In this document: piece by piece, positions 1 to 7,373 of the stretch
Layout of the letters: each line of letters starts with the position of its first letter
How positions within the stretch are numbered: the stretch's first letter is position 1
The notes under the pieces: generated by a model
Told to the model about the DNA's origin: nothing
The model's database searches: none
What the model saw: only the letters and a program-made list of their open reading frames with translations
Position numbers and translations under genes: made by a program
Assembly (NCBI GenBank): GCA_040544425.1
Contig: JBEONO010000004.1
Span: forward strand, 62,001 to 126,000
DNA from: Solimicrobium sp040544425
GTDB lineage: Bacteria; Pseudomonadota; Gammaproteobacteria; Burkholderiales; Burkholderiaceae_D
DNA length: 64,000 nt
Reading direction: 5' to 3'

Positions 1-1
1 C

Positions 2-400
2 ACGCGCCTGGCTGTGATCGATCTGACTCTGCCGGCGCAAAATTCCGGCGCCCTGGAGCAGGTCAAAGAAAACAATTTGCAACTGGAAATCGTGGTGCGT
101 CCTGAAGCGCTGGAAGTGGGTGACCGTATCGGTGGCCTGATTCAGCGCATTCCCGCCACGGAAAAAGGCGCACCTGACTTGAAGGCTCTGACCAATCTGG
201 CCGAGCAGCTCAAGACCAAGTTCCCGGAAAAGACCGAGGCTTCGGTATTGGCCGAGCCGAATACTTCCTACGACACGATAGTCAAGGTCATGGATGCGAT
301 CCGGGTTGGGCATATTGCGCAGGGCGACAAGATCGTGCGCTCCGAGCTGTTCCCGAATATTTCGATTGGTGATGCGCCGACCGTGAAGGTGAAGCCATGA
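2..400 (+). CDS. ExbD/TolR-family biopolymer transport protein (5' truncated)
   Basis: The reading frame is open from the first bases of the window, so the N-terminus and its membrane helix lie outside. What remains is the periplasmic domain of an ExbD/TolR protein: a hydrophilic alpha/beta stretch with the family's late pattern (SYDTIVKVMDAIR, then a short hydrophobic strand). ExbD proteins work with an ExbA/ExbB-type proton channel and a TonB-like protein to carry proton-motive force across the envelope. The stop overlaps the start of the next ExbD gene (ATGA), which points to one operon. Family assignment is fairly sure; substrate and partner receptor are unknown. Confidence 0.7.
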   Translation, partial: TRLAVIDLTLPAQNSGALEQVKENNLQLEIVVRPEALEVGDRIGGLIQRIPATEKGAPDLKALTNLAEQLKTKFPEKTEASVLAEPNTSYDTIVKVMDAIRVGHIAQGDKIVRSELFPNISIGDAPTVKVKP

Positions 401-894
401 AAATGACAGTACGCCAACTGCGCGCTGAACGGCGCAAGCGCAATATGTCAATGGTCGACATGAATCTGGTGTCACTGATCGACGTGTTCACGATTCTGAT
501 TTTCTTCCTGCTCTCCAATTCGGTTGGGGTGGACAATCTGCCCAGTCCGAAAGCGGTGCTGATGCCGGAATCGATTTCCGAGGTCAGTCCGCGAGACACC
601 ATCGTCGTGATTGTCAGCGGGTCCGAAATTCTGGTTGACGGACGCAAGGTCGCAGCGGTTGCCGATGTGCTGGCGATGGACGGCGACATTATCGAAGCGC
701 TGAAAAACGAGCTCGATGTATTGCAGGCCAGTCGCAAGATGGTGCGCAAGGAAAACGAAGCACTCAGCAAACGTCTGACGATCATGGGTGACAAGGAAAT
801 TCCGTATCGCCTGCTCAGGAAGATCATGGTGACCAGCGCCCGCGCTGATTTTACCGACGTCTCGTTTGCGGTGCGGCAGAGGAGTGAATCATGA
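397..894 (+). CDS. ExbD/TolR-family biopolymer transport protein
   Basis: 165 residues. A basic cytoplasmic N-terminus (RRKRN) leads into one membrane helix at about residues 22-42 containing NLVSLIDVFTILIFFLL. This is the ExbD/TolR helix with the conserved Asp (SLIDV) that takes part in proton-driven torque. The rest is a periplasmic domain with a predicted helical, charged insertion around residues 105-130. It overlaps the preceding ExbD gene by 4 bp and the following AgmX/PglI-type gene by 4 bp, so the three are probably made together. Two different ExbD proteins in one operon is the arrangement seen in Exb/Tol-like motors outside iron uptake. The role here is inferred only. Confidence 0.85.
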   Translation: MKMTVRQLRAERRKRNMSMVDMNLVSLIDVFTILIFFLLSNSVGVDNLPSPKAVLMPESISEVSPRDTIVVIVSGSEILVDGRKVAAVADVLAMDGDIIEALKNELDVLQASRKMVRKENEALSKRLTIMGDKEIPYRLLRKIMVTSARADFTDVSFAVRQRSES

Positions 895-1952
895 GTGCGG
901 CTCTGTTAGTGTCATACCGGGAACCGGAACTGCCCTGGGCCGGTTCGCCCGAGGATGATCAACGATTCAGAAAAGTGTTGCAGGTGGTCTGGGCGCTCTG
1001 CATCGTCCTGTGCCTGATCGTTCTGTTCATGCCGGTGGTGGTGCCGGACCGCAAAGAGCAGGCCTTGCCGGAACAGATGACGACCATGATTCTGGATCAT
1101 GTGAAACAGTTGCCTGTGCCGCCGGTGCCGGAAGAAGTTGCCAAATCCGATCTGCCGAAAGCGCTGGAAAAAGAAGCGGTGGTCAATCCGAAAGAGCATA
1201 AACAGAAACCGGCTCCGGAAGCGCGCATTCCGATGCCGAACAAACCGGCCGGTGAGATAGATGCCGCGCGGCGCAAGGTGGCGGGAATCGGTTTGCTGGC
1301 CTCATCCAAGGATCTGGACGAACTGCGCGGCGCACCGATGGCGGTGCAGATCAATCCGGTGAAACCGGGGCCTGGTGTCGGCAGCGGAACCGGGGTTGGC
1401 GTCGGTGCCGGGAATGAAGCCGGTGTGCCGGTGCGTGCCCTGATCACCTCCAATGCAGCAGGCGGCAGCGGCGGGATCAATACCTCGGGTTACAGCAGCA
1501 ACACCGGTGGTGGCGGTTTGGCCGGACGTTCCACCACGCTGGTGGAAGGTGCCATCGGCGGCGGTGGTGGCGGTGGCGCGGGTCGAGCCGGTTCTGCCGG
1601 TGCTCAGGCGGGTTTGAAAGCCAATGCCGGTGGCAGCGTACAGCGCGGTAACAGCGGCAAGGCCTCGCGATCGATCGAAGAAATCAAACTGGTGTTTGAG
1701 AAAAACAAAGGCGCGATTTATTCGATTTATAACCGTGCCTTGCGCGAAGAACCGGGTTTGCAGGGTAAAGTCGTGCTGGAGTTGAAAATCGCCCCGGGCG
1801 GCAATGTATTGGAATGTCGTATCGTGTCGAGCGAGTTGAAGTCCCCGGAACTGGAAGCAAAATTGCTGGCGCGGATTCGTCAGTTTGATTTTGGTGCCAA
1901 AGATGTGGATCAGATGAACGTGACCTGGCCGGTGGATTTCCTGCCTTCGTAA
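891..1952 (+). CDS. AgmX/PglI C-terminal domain protein, TonB-like
   Basis: 353 residues. There is one membrane helix near residues 28-50 (VVWALCIVLCLIVLFMPVVV). A Pro/Lys-rich stretch follows (about 65-125), then a long Gly/Ser/Ala-rich low-complexity linker (about 155-255), and a C-terminal domain of about 90 residues starting at SIEEIKLVF. That domain resembles the AgmX/PglI family, a relative of the TonB C-terminal domain named from Myxococcus gliding motility. The plan (helix, extended periplasmic linker, terminal domain) is that of a TonB/TolA-like energy transducer. It ends an operon with two ExbD genes. Its outer-membrane partner cannot be read from this window. The stop at 1950-1952 directly abuts a palindromic repeat that may act as terminator. 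Confidence 0.75.
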   Translation: MSAALLVSYREPELPWAGSPEDDQRFRKVLQVVWALCIVLCLIVLFMPVVVPDRKEQALPEQMTTMILDHVKQLPVPPVPEEVAKSDLPKALEKEAVVNPKEHKQKPAPEARIPMPNKPAGEIDAARRKVAGIGLLASSKDLDELRGAPMAVQINPVKPGPGVGSGTGVGVGAGNEAGVPVRALITSNAAGGSGGINTSGYSSNTGGGGLAGRSTTLVEGAIGGGGGGGAGRAGSAGAQAGLKANAGGSVQRGNSGKASRSIEEIKLVFEKNKGAIYSIYNRALREEPGLQGKVVLELKIAPGGNVLECRIVSSELKSPELEAKLLARIRQFDFGAKDVDQMNVTWPVDFLPS

Positions 1953-2088
1953 CTGCGGCTTATACCCGCGTCGTTCCCGCGGCCTGTATCCCCGTCGTTC
2001 CCGCGGGGGTAGGCGGGAACCCAGTGTCGTATCGCCCTAGTGGGCAATCAAACGACGCTGGGTTCCCGCCTGAGACCGCGGGAACGAC
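1953..2088. repeat. Palindromic intergenic repeat, copy 1
   Basis: A 136-bp unit. Its last 100 or so bases form a near-perfect inverted repeat: the left arm begins GTCGTTCCCGCGG at about 1990 and the right arm ends CCGCGGGAACGAC at 2088. Each arm carries a GTTCCC-N-GGGAAC core resembling the dRS3-type repeats known from Neisseria and other proteobacteria. An extra direct copy of the TCGTTCCCGCGG segment precedes it at about 1969. Transcribed, it would fold into a very long hairpin and could terminate the ExbD/AgmX operon. Confidence 0.85.
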
Positions 2089-2123
2089 AAAGTAAATAGT
2101 GTTCCCGACAGGAGAAAAAACCG

Positions 2124-2189
2124 ATGACCCTGCGGCTTATATCCACGTCGTTCCCGCGGCCTGTATCCCCGTCGTTCCCGCGGGGGTAG
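2124..2189 (+). other. Decoy mini-ORF from a duplicated ccmA leader
   Basis: The bases around 2110-2132 (ribosome-binding site, spacer, ATG and two further codons) are an exact copy of the ccmA leader at 2277-2299. Here the ATG opens a 21-codon reading frame that runs into the second palindromic repeat and stops at 2187-2189. It is not in frame with ccmA. It may be translated because its ribosome-binding site equals that of ccmA, but no function is implied by the peptide. Confidence 0.6.
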
Positions 2190-2265
2190 GCGGGAACCCA
2201 GTGTCGTATCGCCCTAGTGGGCAATCAAACGACCCTGGGTTCCCGCCTGAGACCGCGGGAACGAC
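2130..2265. repeat. Palindromic intergenic repeat, copy 2
   Basis: A second 136-bp unit, differing from the first by about three bases (in the positions matching TATACCCGCG and GACGCTGGG). It again has 13-bp outer arms GTCGTTCCCGCGG/CCGCGGGAACGAC and inner arms around CGGGAACCCAG. It ends 25 bp before the ccmA start, so its hairpin would sit just upstream of the ccmA ribosome-binding site. The two units are 177 bp apart start to start. Confidence 0.85.
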
Positions 2266-2290
2266 GCGTTTCAACAAGGAGAAAAAACCG

Positions 2291-2920
2291 ATGACCCTGC
2301 AGGCCCAGCAGCTTGCTTGCACCCGTGGTGAGCGGGTCCTGTTTGACGCGCTCGAGCTTGAGCTGCACCGCGGTGATGCCCTGCGCATCGCCGGTAACAA
2401 CGGAGCAGGCAAGACCAGTTTGTTGCGCATTCTGAGCGGACTGTCCACGCCGAACCACGGCAGCGTGACCTGGGGCGGTGCGGATATTTACGGCATGCGC
2501 GAACTGTATCACCGCCAGATAACTTATCTCGGTCATCTGAACGGTATCAAGGACGATTTCACTGCCTGCGAAAATGTGCTGATGGCCTGCAAACTGGCCG
2601 GGATGCGTATCGAGCGCAAGGCGGTTTTGTCAGTACTGGAGCAAATCGGTTTGGGCGGACAGGCCAGATTGCCAACCCGCGTGCTCTCGCAAGGTCAAAA
2701 GAAACGCGTCGCGCTGGCGCGCCTGCCGTTTTGCAGCGCCACGCCGATCTGGATTCTGGATGAACCCTTTGTCGCGCTTGATCCGGACGCGCTGCAGTTG
2801 CTTACCACTACCATCAACCAGCATCTCGAGAATCACGGCATGGTCGTCTATACCACGCATCAGGACGTCTCTCTGGCCGCAGCGCGCAATCTCACGATCA
2901 ATCTGGCGGCGTCATGCTGA
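2291..2920 (+). CDS. ccmA: Heme exporter ATP-binding protein CcmA
   Basis: 209-residue ABC ATPase that powers the CcmABCD step of System I cytochrome c maturation, the release of heme-loaded CcmE. Visible motifs are Walker A (GNNGAGKTS, about residue 37), the signature LSQGQKKRVALARL (about 132), and Walker B ending in ILDEPFVALD (about 155). I chose the ATG at 2291 because an AGGAG lies 8-14 bp upstream and the protein then has the usual length. An open frame extends upstream to 2099, but only through repeat DNA. It overlaps ccmB by 7 bp. The leader is duplicated upstream with palindromic repeats. Confidence 0.93.
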   Translation: MTLQAQQLACTRGERVLFDALELELHRGDALRIAGNNGAGKTSLLRILSGLSTPNHGSVTWGGADIYGMRELYHRQITYLGHLNGIKDDFTACENVLMACKLAGMRIERKAVLSVLEQIGLGGQARLPTRVLSQGQKKRVALARLPFCSATPIWILDEPFVALDPDALQLLTTTINQHLENHGMVVYTTHQDVSLAAARNLTINLAASC

Positions 2921-3582
2921 CCATGTTTGTCTGCGTCCTGCAGCGCGACCTGCTGCTGGCCATGCGCAGGCGCTCTGATGTATTCGCTGCACTGTGCTTC
3001 TTTGTGCTGGTGGTGATGCTGTTTCCGCTTGGCGTCGGTCCGGAGCCGGAACAACTCAGATCGATCGCATCGGGTATAGTCTGGGTCGCGGCGCTGCTGG
3101 CATCGAATCTGGCGCTATCGCGTCTGTTTGCCCCGGATTATGCAGATGGCACACTGGAACAGTTGTTGTTAACGCCAGAGCCACTGACGGTGATCGTGCT
3201 GGCCAAGGTGAGCGCCCACTGGCTGGTATCGGGTTTGCCGGTCGTGCTGCTGTCGCCGCTGATGGCCGTGCAATTTGGCTTGCCGTTTGAATCGGTTGTG
3301 GTATTGTTTTGCAGCCTGCTGATCGGCACGCCGATCCTGAGTTTAATCGGGGCGATCGGCGCAGCGCTGACCCTGGGACTGCGCGGTGCCGGTGTGCTGG
3401 TTTCTCTGCTGACTTTGCCGTTGATGATACCGGTCCTGATTTTCGGTGCCGGGGCAGTCGGAGCCCAAGCCAGTGGTCTGGGTGCCGCTGCGCATCTGGA
3501 ATTGCTGGGCGGACTGTTGGCCGCCGCCCTGGCCCTGTCACCGCTGGCAATTTCTGTCGCCTTGCGGATATCGATCGAATAG
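2914..3582 (+). CDS. ccmB: Heme exporter membrane protein CcmB
   Basis: 222-residue, strongly hydrophobic protein with about six membrane helices, the membrane partner of CcmA in the CcmABCD complex. The family's N-terminal pattern is clear (QRDLLLAMRRRSDV, then a hydrophobic helix), as is the DGTLEQLLLTPEPL segment. It starts inside the end of ccmA and is followed 14 bp later by ccmC, in the standard System I gene order. Length is normal for the family. Confidence 0.93.
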   Translation: MLTMFVCVLQRDLLLAMRRRSDVFAALCFFVLVVMLFPLGVGPEPEQLRSIASGIVWVAALLASNLALSRLFAPDYADGTLEQLLLTPEPLTVIVLAKVSAHWLVSGLPVVLLSPLMAVQFGLPFESVVVLFCSLLIGTPILSLIGAIGAALTLGLRGAGVLVSLLTLPLMIPVLIFGAGAVGAQASGLGAAAHLELLGGLLAAALALSPLAISVALRISIE

Positions 3583-3596
3583 GACGAGTTGTAAAA

Positions 3597-4331
3597 ATGA
3601 ACTGGACCAAATACGCCGCACCGCAAACCTTTTTTCATCTGGCCGGGAAACTGATTCCATGGCTGATGGGTTTTGCCACGCTGATGTTGCTCGCCGGTCT
3701 GTATATCGGTTTCGTTCTGGCGCCCACTGATTTTCAGCAGGGCGACGCCTACCGGATCATCTATCTGCACGTGCCGGCCGCGTGGATGTCGATGCTAATT
3801 TATTTGGTGATGGCAGGCTGGGCTGGGCTGGGCTGGGCATTCAATACCCGCCTGTCTTCGATGATGGCCACTGCGCTGGCCCCGACCGGCGCCCTGTTCA
3901 CTTTTCTGGCCCTGTGGACCGGCGCACTGTGGGGTAAACCGACCTGGGGTGCCTGGTGGGTATGGGACGCACGGCTGACCTCGGAACTGATTCTGCTGTT
4001 TCTGTATATCGGCTTCATGGCCCTGCAGGCCGCCATCGATGAACCGCGTCGTGCCGATAAGGCCGGTGCCGTGCTGGCGCTGGTCGGGGTGATCAACGTG
4101 CCGGTGATCTACTTTTCGGTCAAGTGGTGGAACACGCTGCATCAGGGCGCGTCGATCTCGATGACGGCAGCGCCAACCATGGCCAGGATCATGGTGCTCG
4201 GCATGTTGATCAACACCTTTGCACTTTGGGCGTACGCGATCGCGGTAGTGTTCATGCGGGTGCGCTGTATTATCCTCGAGCGCGAAAAAAATACCGCCTG
4301 GGTGAAGGCTTATCTGGAGGAACAGCAATGA
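3597..4331 (+). CDS. ccmC: Heme exporter protein CcmC
   Basis: 244 residues, six membrane helices. CcmC binds heme at the periplasmic face and hands it to CcmE. The tryptophan-rich signature is present (GAWWVWDARLTSEL, about residues 117-130). Conserved His residues are in the loops (LHVPAAW at about 60; LHQGAS at about 181). An open frame extends upstream to 3309, but that part overlaps ccmB and reads as shadow sequence. The ATG at 3597 gives the family's normal length. The stop overlaps the ccmD start (ATGA). Confidence 0.94.
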   Translation: MNWTKYAAPQTFFHLAGKLIPWLMGFATLMLLAGLYIGFVLAPTDFQQGDAYRIIYLHVPAAWMSMLIYLVMAGWAGLGWAFNTRLSSMMATALAPTGALFTFLALWTGALWGKPTWGAWWVWDARLTSELILLFLYIGFMALQAAIDEPRRADKAGAVLALVGVINVPVIYFSVKWWNTLHQGASISMTAAPTMARIMVLGMLINTFALWAYAIAVVFMRVRCIILEREKNTAWVKAYLEEQQ

Positions 4332-4459
4332 GCAACTGGTTAGCCATGGGTGGTTACGGTTTGTATGTATGGGGTTCGGTCGGGATGGTACTTGCCTGCC
4401 TGGCCGTGGAATTGATCAGTGTCAGAATGCGTTTTAAAGCGCTGTTGAAATCAGAATGA
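4328..4459 (+). CDS. ccmD: Heme exporter protein CcmD
   Basis: A 43-residue protein with one membrane helix (about residues 10-30) and a positively charged tail, typical of CcmD. This small subunit of the CcmABCD complex is needed to release holo-CcmE. The family's N-terminal aromatic and glycine pattern is visible (MGGYGLYVW). It overlaps ccmC by 4 bp and ccmE by 4 bp, with AGGA upstream at about 4318, so translation is probably coupled. Confidence 0.9.
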   Translation: MSNWLAMGGYGLYVWGSVGMVLACLAVELISVRMRFKALLKSE

Positions 4460-4905
4460 AACCCAGACATAAGCGATTACTATTTATCTTCGCCGCACTG
4501 GCCGCCCTGGGCATCGCTGCGGCCCTGGTGTTTTCTGCCTTCCAGAAAAATCTGGTGTTCTTCTTTACCCCCACGCAAATCCTGGCCGGTCAGGCACCGC
4601 ATGGCAATTCATTCCGCATCGGTGGCATGGTGGTCAAAAACAGTTTGACCCGCTCGCCTGACGGTGTGACCATCGGTTTCATCGTCACTGACATGGCCCA
4701 CGACATCCCCGTGCAATATCACGGCATCCTTCCCGATCTGTTCAAGGAAGGCAAAGGCGTGGTTGCCGAAGGCAAGCTCGACCAGAACAATGTCTTCATC
4801 GCCAGCGAGGTGCTGGCCAAGCATGATGAAAACTATATGCCGCCCGACGCCGCCTACGCCCTGAAGCAGGGCCAGGCCGCCAAAAAAGCAGAAGCAGGCA
4901 AATAA
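4456..4905 (+). CDS. ccmE: Cytochrome c-type biogenesis heme chaperone CcmE
   Basis: 149 residues: one N-terminal membrane anchor (about 8-28), then a periplasmic OB-fold domain. The heme-attachment histidine sits in the expected context LAKHDENYMP (about residues 115-124), which includes the conserved Tyr. CcmE binds heme covalently from CcmC and delivers it to the CcmF ligase. It overlaps ccmD by 4 bp and touches ccmF by 1 bp. Confidence 0.95.
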   Translation: MKPRHKRLLFIFAALAALGIAAALVFSAFQKNLVFFFTPTQILAGQAPHGNSFRIGGMVVKNSLTRSPDGVTIGFIVTDMAHDIPVQYHGILPDLFKEGKGVVAEGKLDQNNVFIASEVLAKHDENYMPPDAAYALKQGQAAKKAEAGK

Positions 4906-6824
4906 TGATCCCTGAAGTTGGCAATTTTTCTTTGATGCTGGCCCTGTGTCTGGCGCTGATTCAGGGCATTTTGCCGATCACCGGTGCCGCCCGCGGCAAC
5001 CAGCGCCTGATGCAACTGGCGCGGCCAACTGCGGCCGGTCAGCTGTTATTCGTCACGCTGGCGTTTGGCTGTCTGGTGTACGCCTTTGTCAGCAACGACT
5101 TTTCCGTTGCATATGTCGAAACCAATTCCAACAGCACCTTGCCCCTGCATTACCGGATCGCCGCCACCTGGGGCGGGCATGAGGGTTCCCTGTTGCTGTG
5201 GGTCGAAATGCTGGTGTTGTGGATGAATGCGGTCGCGCTGTTCAGTCGTCAGTTACCCGAAGCGATGGTGGCGCGCGTGTTGGGCGTGATGGGCTTAATC
5301 AGCGTCGGTTTCTTGAGTTTCATGTTGTTTACCTCCAACCCGTTTGCCCGGCTGTTACCCGCAGCACTGAATGGTCATGATCTCAATCCGCTGCTGCAGG
5401 ACATTGGCATGATCATTCATCCGCCTCTGCTGTACATGGGTTATGTCGGCTTTTCCGTAGCCTTTTCATTTGCGCTCGCAGCCCTGATGGGCGGACAGCT
5501 GGATGCCACCTGGGCGCGCTGGTCACGGCCCTGGACTTTATTGGCGTGGATGTTTCTGACTCTCGGTATTTTTGTCGGCAGTTTCTGGGCTTATTACGAA
5601 CTCGGTTGGGGTGGCTGGTGGTTTTGGGATGCGGTCGAAAATGCCTCGTTCATGCCCTGGCTGGTCGGTACCGCCTTGATCCATTCGCTGGCGGTGACGG
5701 AAAAGCGCGACAGTTTTAAAAACTGGACCGTGCTGCTGGCGATCATCGCGTTTTCGCTCTCGTTGCTCGGCACGTTTCTGGTCCGGTCCGGTGTGCTCAC
5801 CTCAGTCCATGCCTTCGCGACCGATCCACGGCGTGGCCTGTTCATTTTGGTGTTTTTGGCGATCGTGATCGGCGGCGCGCTGATGCTGTATGCCTGGCGC
5901 GCACCGCAGGTCGGTCTGGGGGGACGCTTCAGTCTGTTTTCGCGGGAGACGATGCTGTTGCTCAATAATGTGCTGTTGCTGGCTGCTGCGGGCACCGTGT
6001 TTCTGGGGACGCTGTATCCGCTGTTTCTGGATGCACTCAATCTCGGCAAGATTTCAGTCGGTCCACCGTATTTTGAAGCCGTGTTCGTGCCCTTGATGAC
6101 GCCGGTCCTGCTGCTGATGGCGATTGGTCCGTTCGTGCGCTGGAAAGAGGCGTCGGTGAGGGAAGTCTGGTTGCGTCTGCGCTGGATCGCGCTGGCGGCA
6201 GTGCTGTCTGGAATTGGTCTGGCGCTGACGCTGAAATTTTCGCTGCTGATGACCTTGGGTATCACGCTGGCGCTGTGGATTTTTCTGGCGACGGTATTCC
6301 ATGTTGTGCAGCGGCTGCGCCATGGCCTGCATCAGATCGGCAATTTGCCAGGCAGCTTCTGGGGCATGGTGATCGCGCATCTCGGCATAGCCGTATTTGT
6401 GGTCGGTGTGACGCTGGTGAAAGGACATGAAGAGATTCTGGACACCAATATGCGTCTGGGTGACAAGGCCACGGTGGACGGTCTGGACTTTCGCTTTATC
6501 GATTTGAAGAAAGTGGACGGCCCCAATTACATTGCCGCGCAGGGGACTTTTGTCGTGACCCGGCAGGCCGTTGAAGTAGCAGTGATGAAGCCTGAAAAGC
6601 GGATCTTCACCGTGCAGCAAATGCCGATGACCGAAGCCGCAATCAATCGCGGTTTTACCCGCGATCTGTACGTTTCCCTGGGCGACCAGACCAGCAGCAA
6701 CAGCTGGGTGGTGCGCATTCAATATAAACCTTTCGTCAGCTGGATCTGGAGTGGCTGTCTGTTGATTGCCTTGGGCGGTCTGCTGGCAGCTTCCGACCGA
6801 CGTTATCGCTTAAAAAAATCATGA
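4905..6824 (+). CDS. ccmF: Cytochrome c heme lyase subunit CcmF
   Basis: 639-residue, many-helix membrane protein. It carries the WWD heme-handling domain (GGWWFWDAVENASFMPWL, about residues 236-253) and a late periplasmic domain (about 505-610) before a final helix. CcmF accepts heme from CcmE and attaches it to the CXXCH cysteines of apocytochromes. Several conserved loop histidines are present (HEGS, IIHPPLLYMGY). It overlaps ccmE by one base and ccmG by 4 bp. Length is typical. Confidence 0.96.
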   Translation: MIPEVGNFSLMLALCLALIQGILPITGAARGNQRLMQLARPTAAGQLLFVTLAFGCLVYAFVSNDFSVAYVETNSNSTLPLHYRIAATWGGHEGSLLLWVEMLVLWMNAVALFSRQLPEAMVARVLGVMGLISVGFLSFMLFTSNPFARLLPAALNGHDLNPLLQDIGMIIHPPLLYMGYVGFSVAFSFALAALMGGQLDATWARWSRPWTLLAWMFLTLGIFVGSFWAYYELGWGGWWFWDAVENASFMPWLVGTALIHSLAVTEKRDSFKNWTVLLAIIAFSLSLLGTFLVRSGVLTSVHAFATDPRRGLFILVFLAIVIGGALMLYAWRAPQVGLGGRFSLFSRETMLLLNNVLLLAAAGTVFLGTLYPLFLDALNLGKISVGPPYFEAVFVPLMTPVLLLMAIGPFVRWKEASVREVWLRLRWIALAAVLSGIGLALTLKFSLLMTLGITLALWIFLATVFHVVQRLRHGLHQIGNLPGSFWGMVIAHLGIAVFVVGVTLVKGHEEILDTNMRLGDKATVDGLDFRFIDLKKVDGPNYIAAQGTFVVTRQAVEVAVMKPEKRIFTVQQMPMTEAAINRGFTRDLYVSLGDQTSSNSWVVRIQYKPFVSWIWSGCLLIALGGLLAASDRRYRLKKS

Positions 6825-7348
6825 ACCGTTTCCTAATTCCCCTGGCAGTATTTATCAGTTTGCTGATTTTTCTGGGCGTCGGTCTGCACTTGAATCCACG
6901 CGAGGTGCCGTCGCCACTGATCAACAAACCGGCGCCGGATTTTCGCATCAGCCAATTGCATGCGCCTGATAAAACCATTTCGCCGCAAGATTTGAAAGGG
7001 CAGGTCTGGTTGCTGAATGTCTGGGCCTCGTGGTGTGAGGCCTGCCGCCAGGAACATGCGACGCTGGTTGACCTGTCCAAAAAAAATCTGGTGACGATTA
7101 TTGGTCTCGACTACAAAGACACGCGGCCAAATGGCATCAATACCCTGCGCGAACTGGGCAACCCGTACCAGCTGTCCGGATTTGATGCTGATGGCCGGGT
7201 CGGTATCGATTTCGGCGTGTATGGTGTGCCGGAAACCTTTGTCATCGACAAGCACGGAGTGATCCGTTACAAGCAGATCGGCATCGTCACGCCTGAAGTC
7301 CTGGCAGAAAAAATTCTTCCTTTGATTAAGGAGCTGAACCGTGGCTGA
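6821..7348 (+). CDS. ccmG: Thiol:disulfide interchange protein CcmG (DsbE)
   Basis: 175 residues: an N-terminal membrane anchor (about 5-22) and a periplasmic thioredoxin fold with active site WCEAC (about residues 70-74), inside the usual WASWC context. The cis-proline is in GVPETFVID. CcmG keeps apocytochrome or CcmH cysteines reduced during heme attachment. It overlaps ccmF by 4 bp. In most System I operons ccmH follows; here the next real gene is ccmI. Confidence 0.94.
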   Translation: MNRFLIPLAVFISLLIFLGVGLHLNPREVPSPLINKPAPDFRISQLHAPDKTISPQDLKGQVWLLNVWASWCEACRQEHATLVDLSKKNLVTIIGLDYKDTRPNGINTLRELGNPYQLSGFDADGRVGIDFGVYGVPETFVIDKHGVIRYKQIGIVTPEVLAEKILPLIKELNRG

Positions 7349-7373
7349 GTTGATGACGCTGCTGCGCGCATGA
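7341..7373 (+). pseudogene. 10-codon relic at the ccmH position
   Basis: An AAGGAG at 7328-7333 is followed, 7 bp on, by a GTG that opens a frame of ten codons ending in a TGA that overlaps the ATG of ccmI. A good ribosome-binding site with such a short frame, exactly where ccmH normally lies, suggests that ccmH was removed by an internal deletion. What remained was its initiation region and the coupling to ccmI. The peptide is too short to prove this by similarity, so the call is inference from position. Confidence 0.45.

Noticed and set aside
288..827. Long open frame on the minus strand opposite the ExbD genes
   Set aside because: Ser/Arg-rich composition, no ribosome-binding site and full overlap with well-supported genes: a shadow frame.
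2099..2290. N-terminal extension of ccmA through the repeat region
   Set aside because: The frame is open only because the palindromic repeat happens to lack stops; the real ribosome-binding site and start are at 2277-2291.
3309..3596. N-terminal extension of ccmC
   Set aside because: These codons overlap ccmB in another frame and look like noise; the ATG at 3597 gives the family's normal length and first helix.
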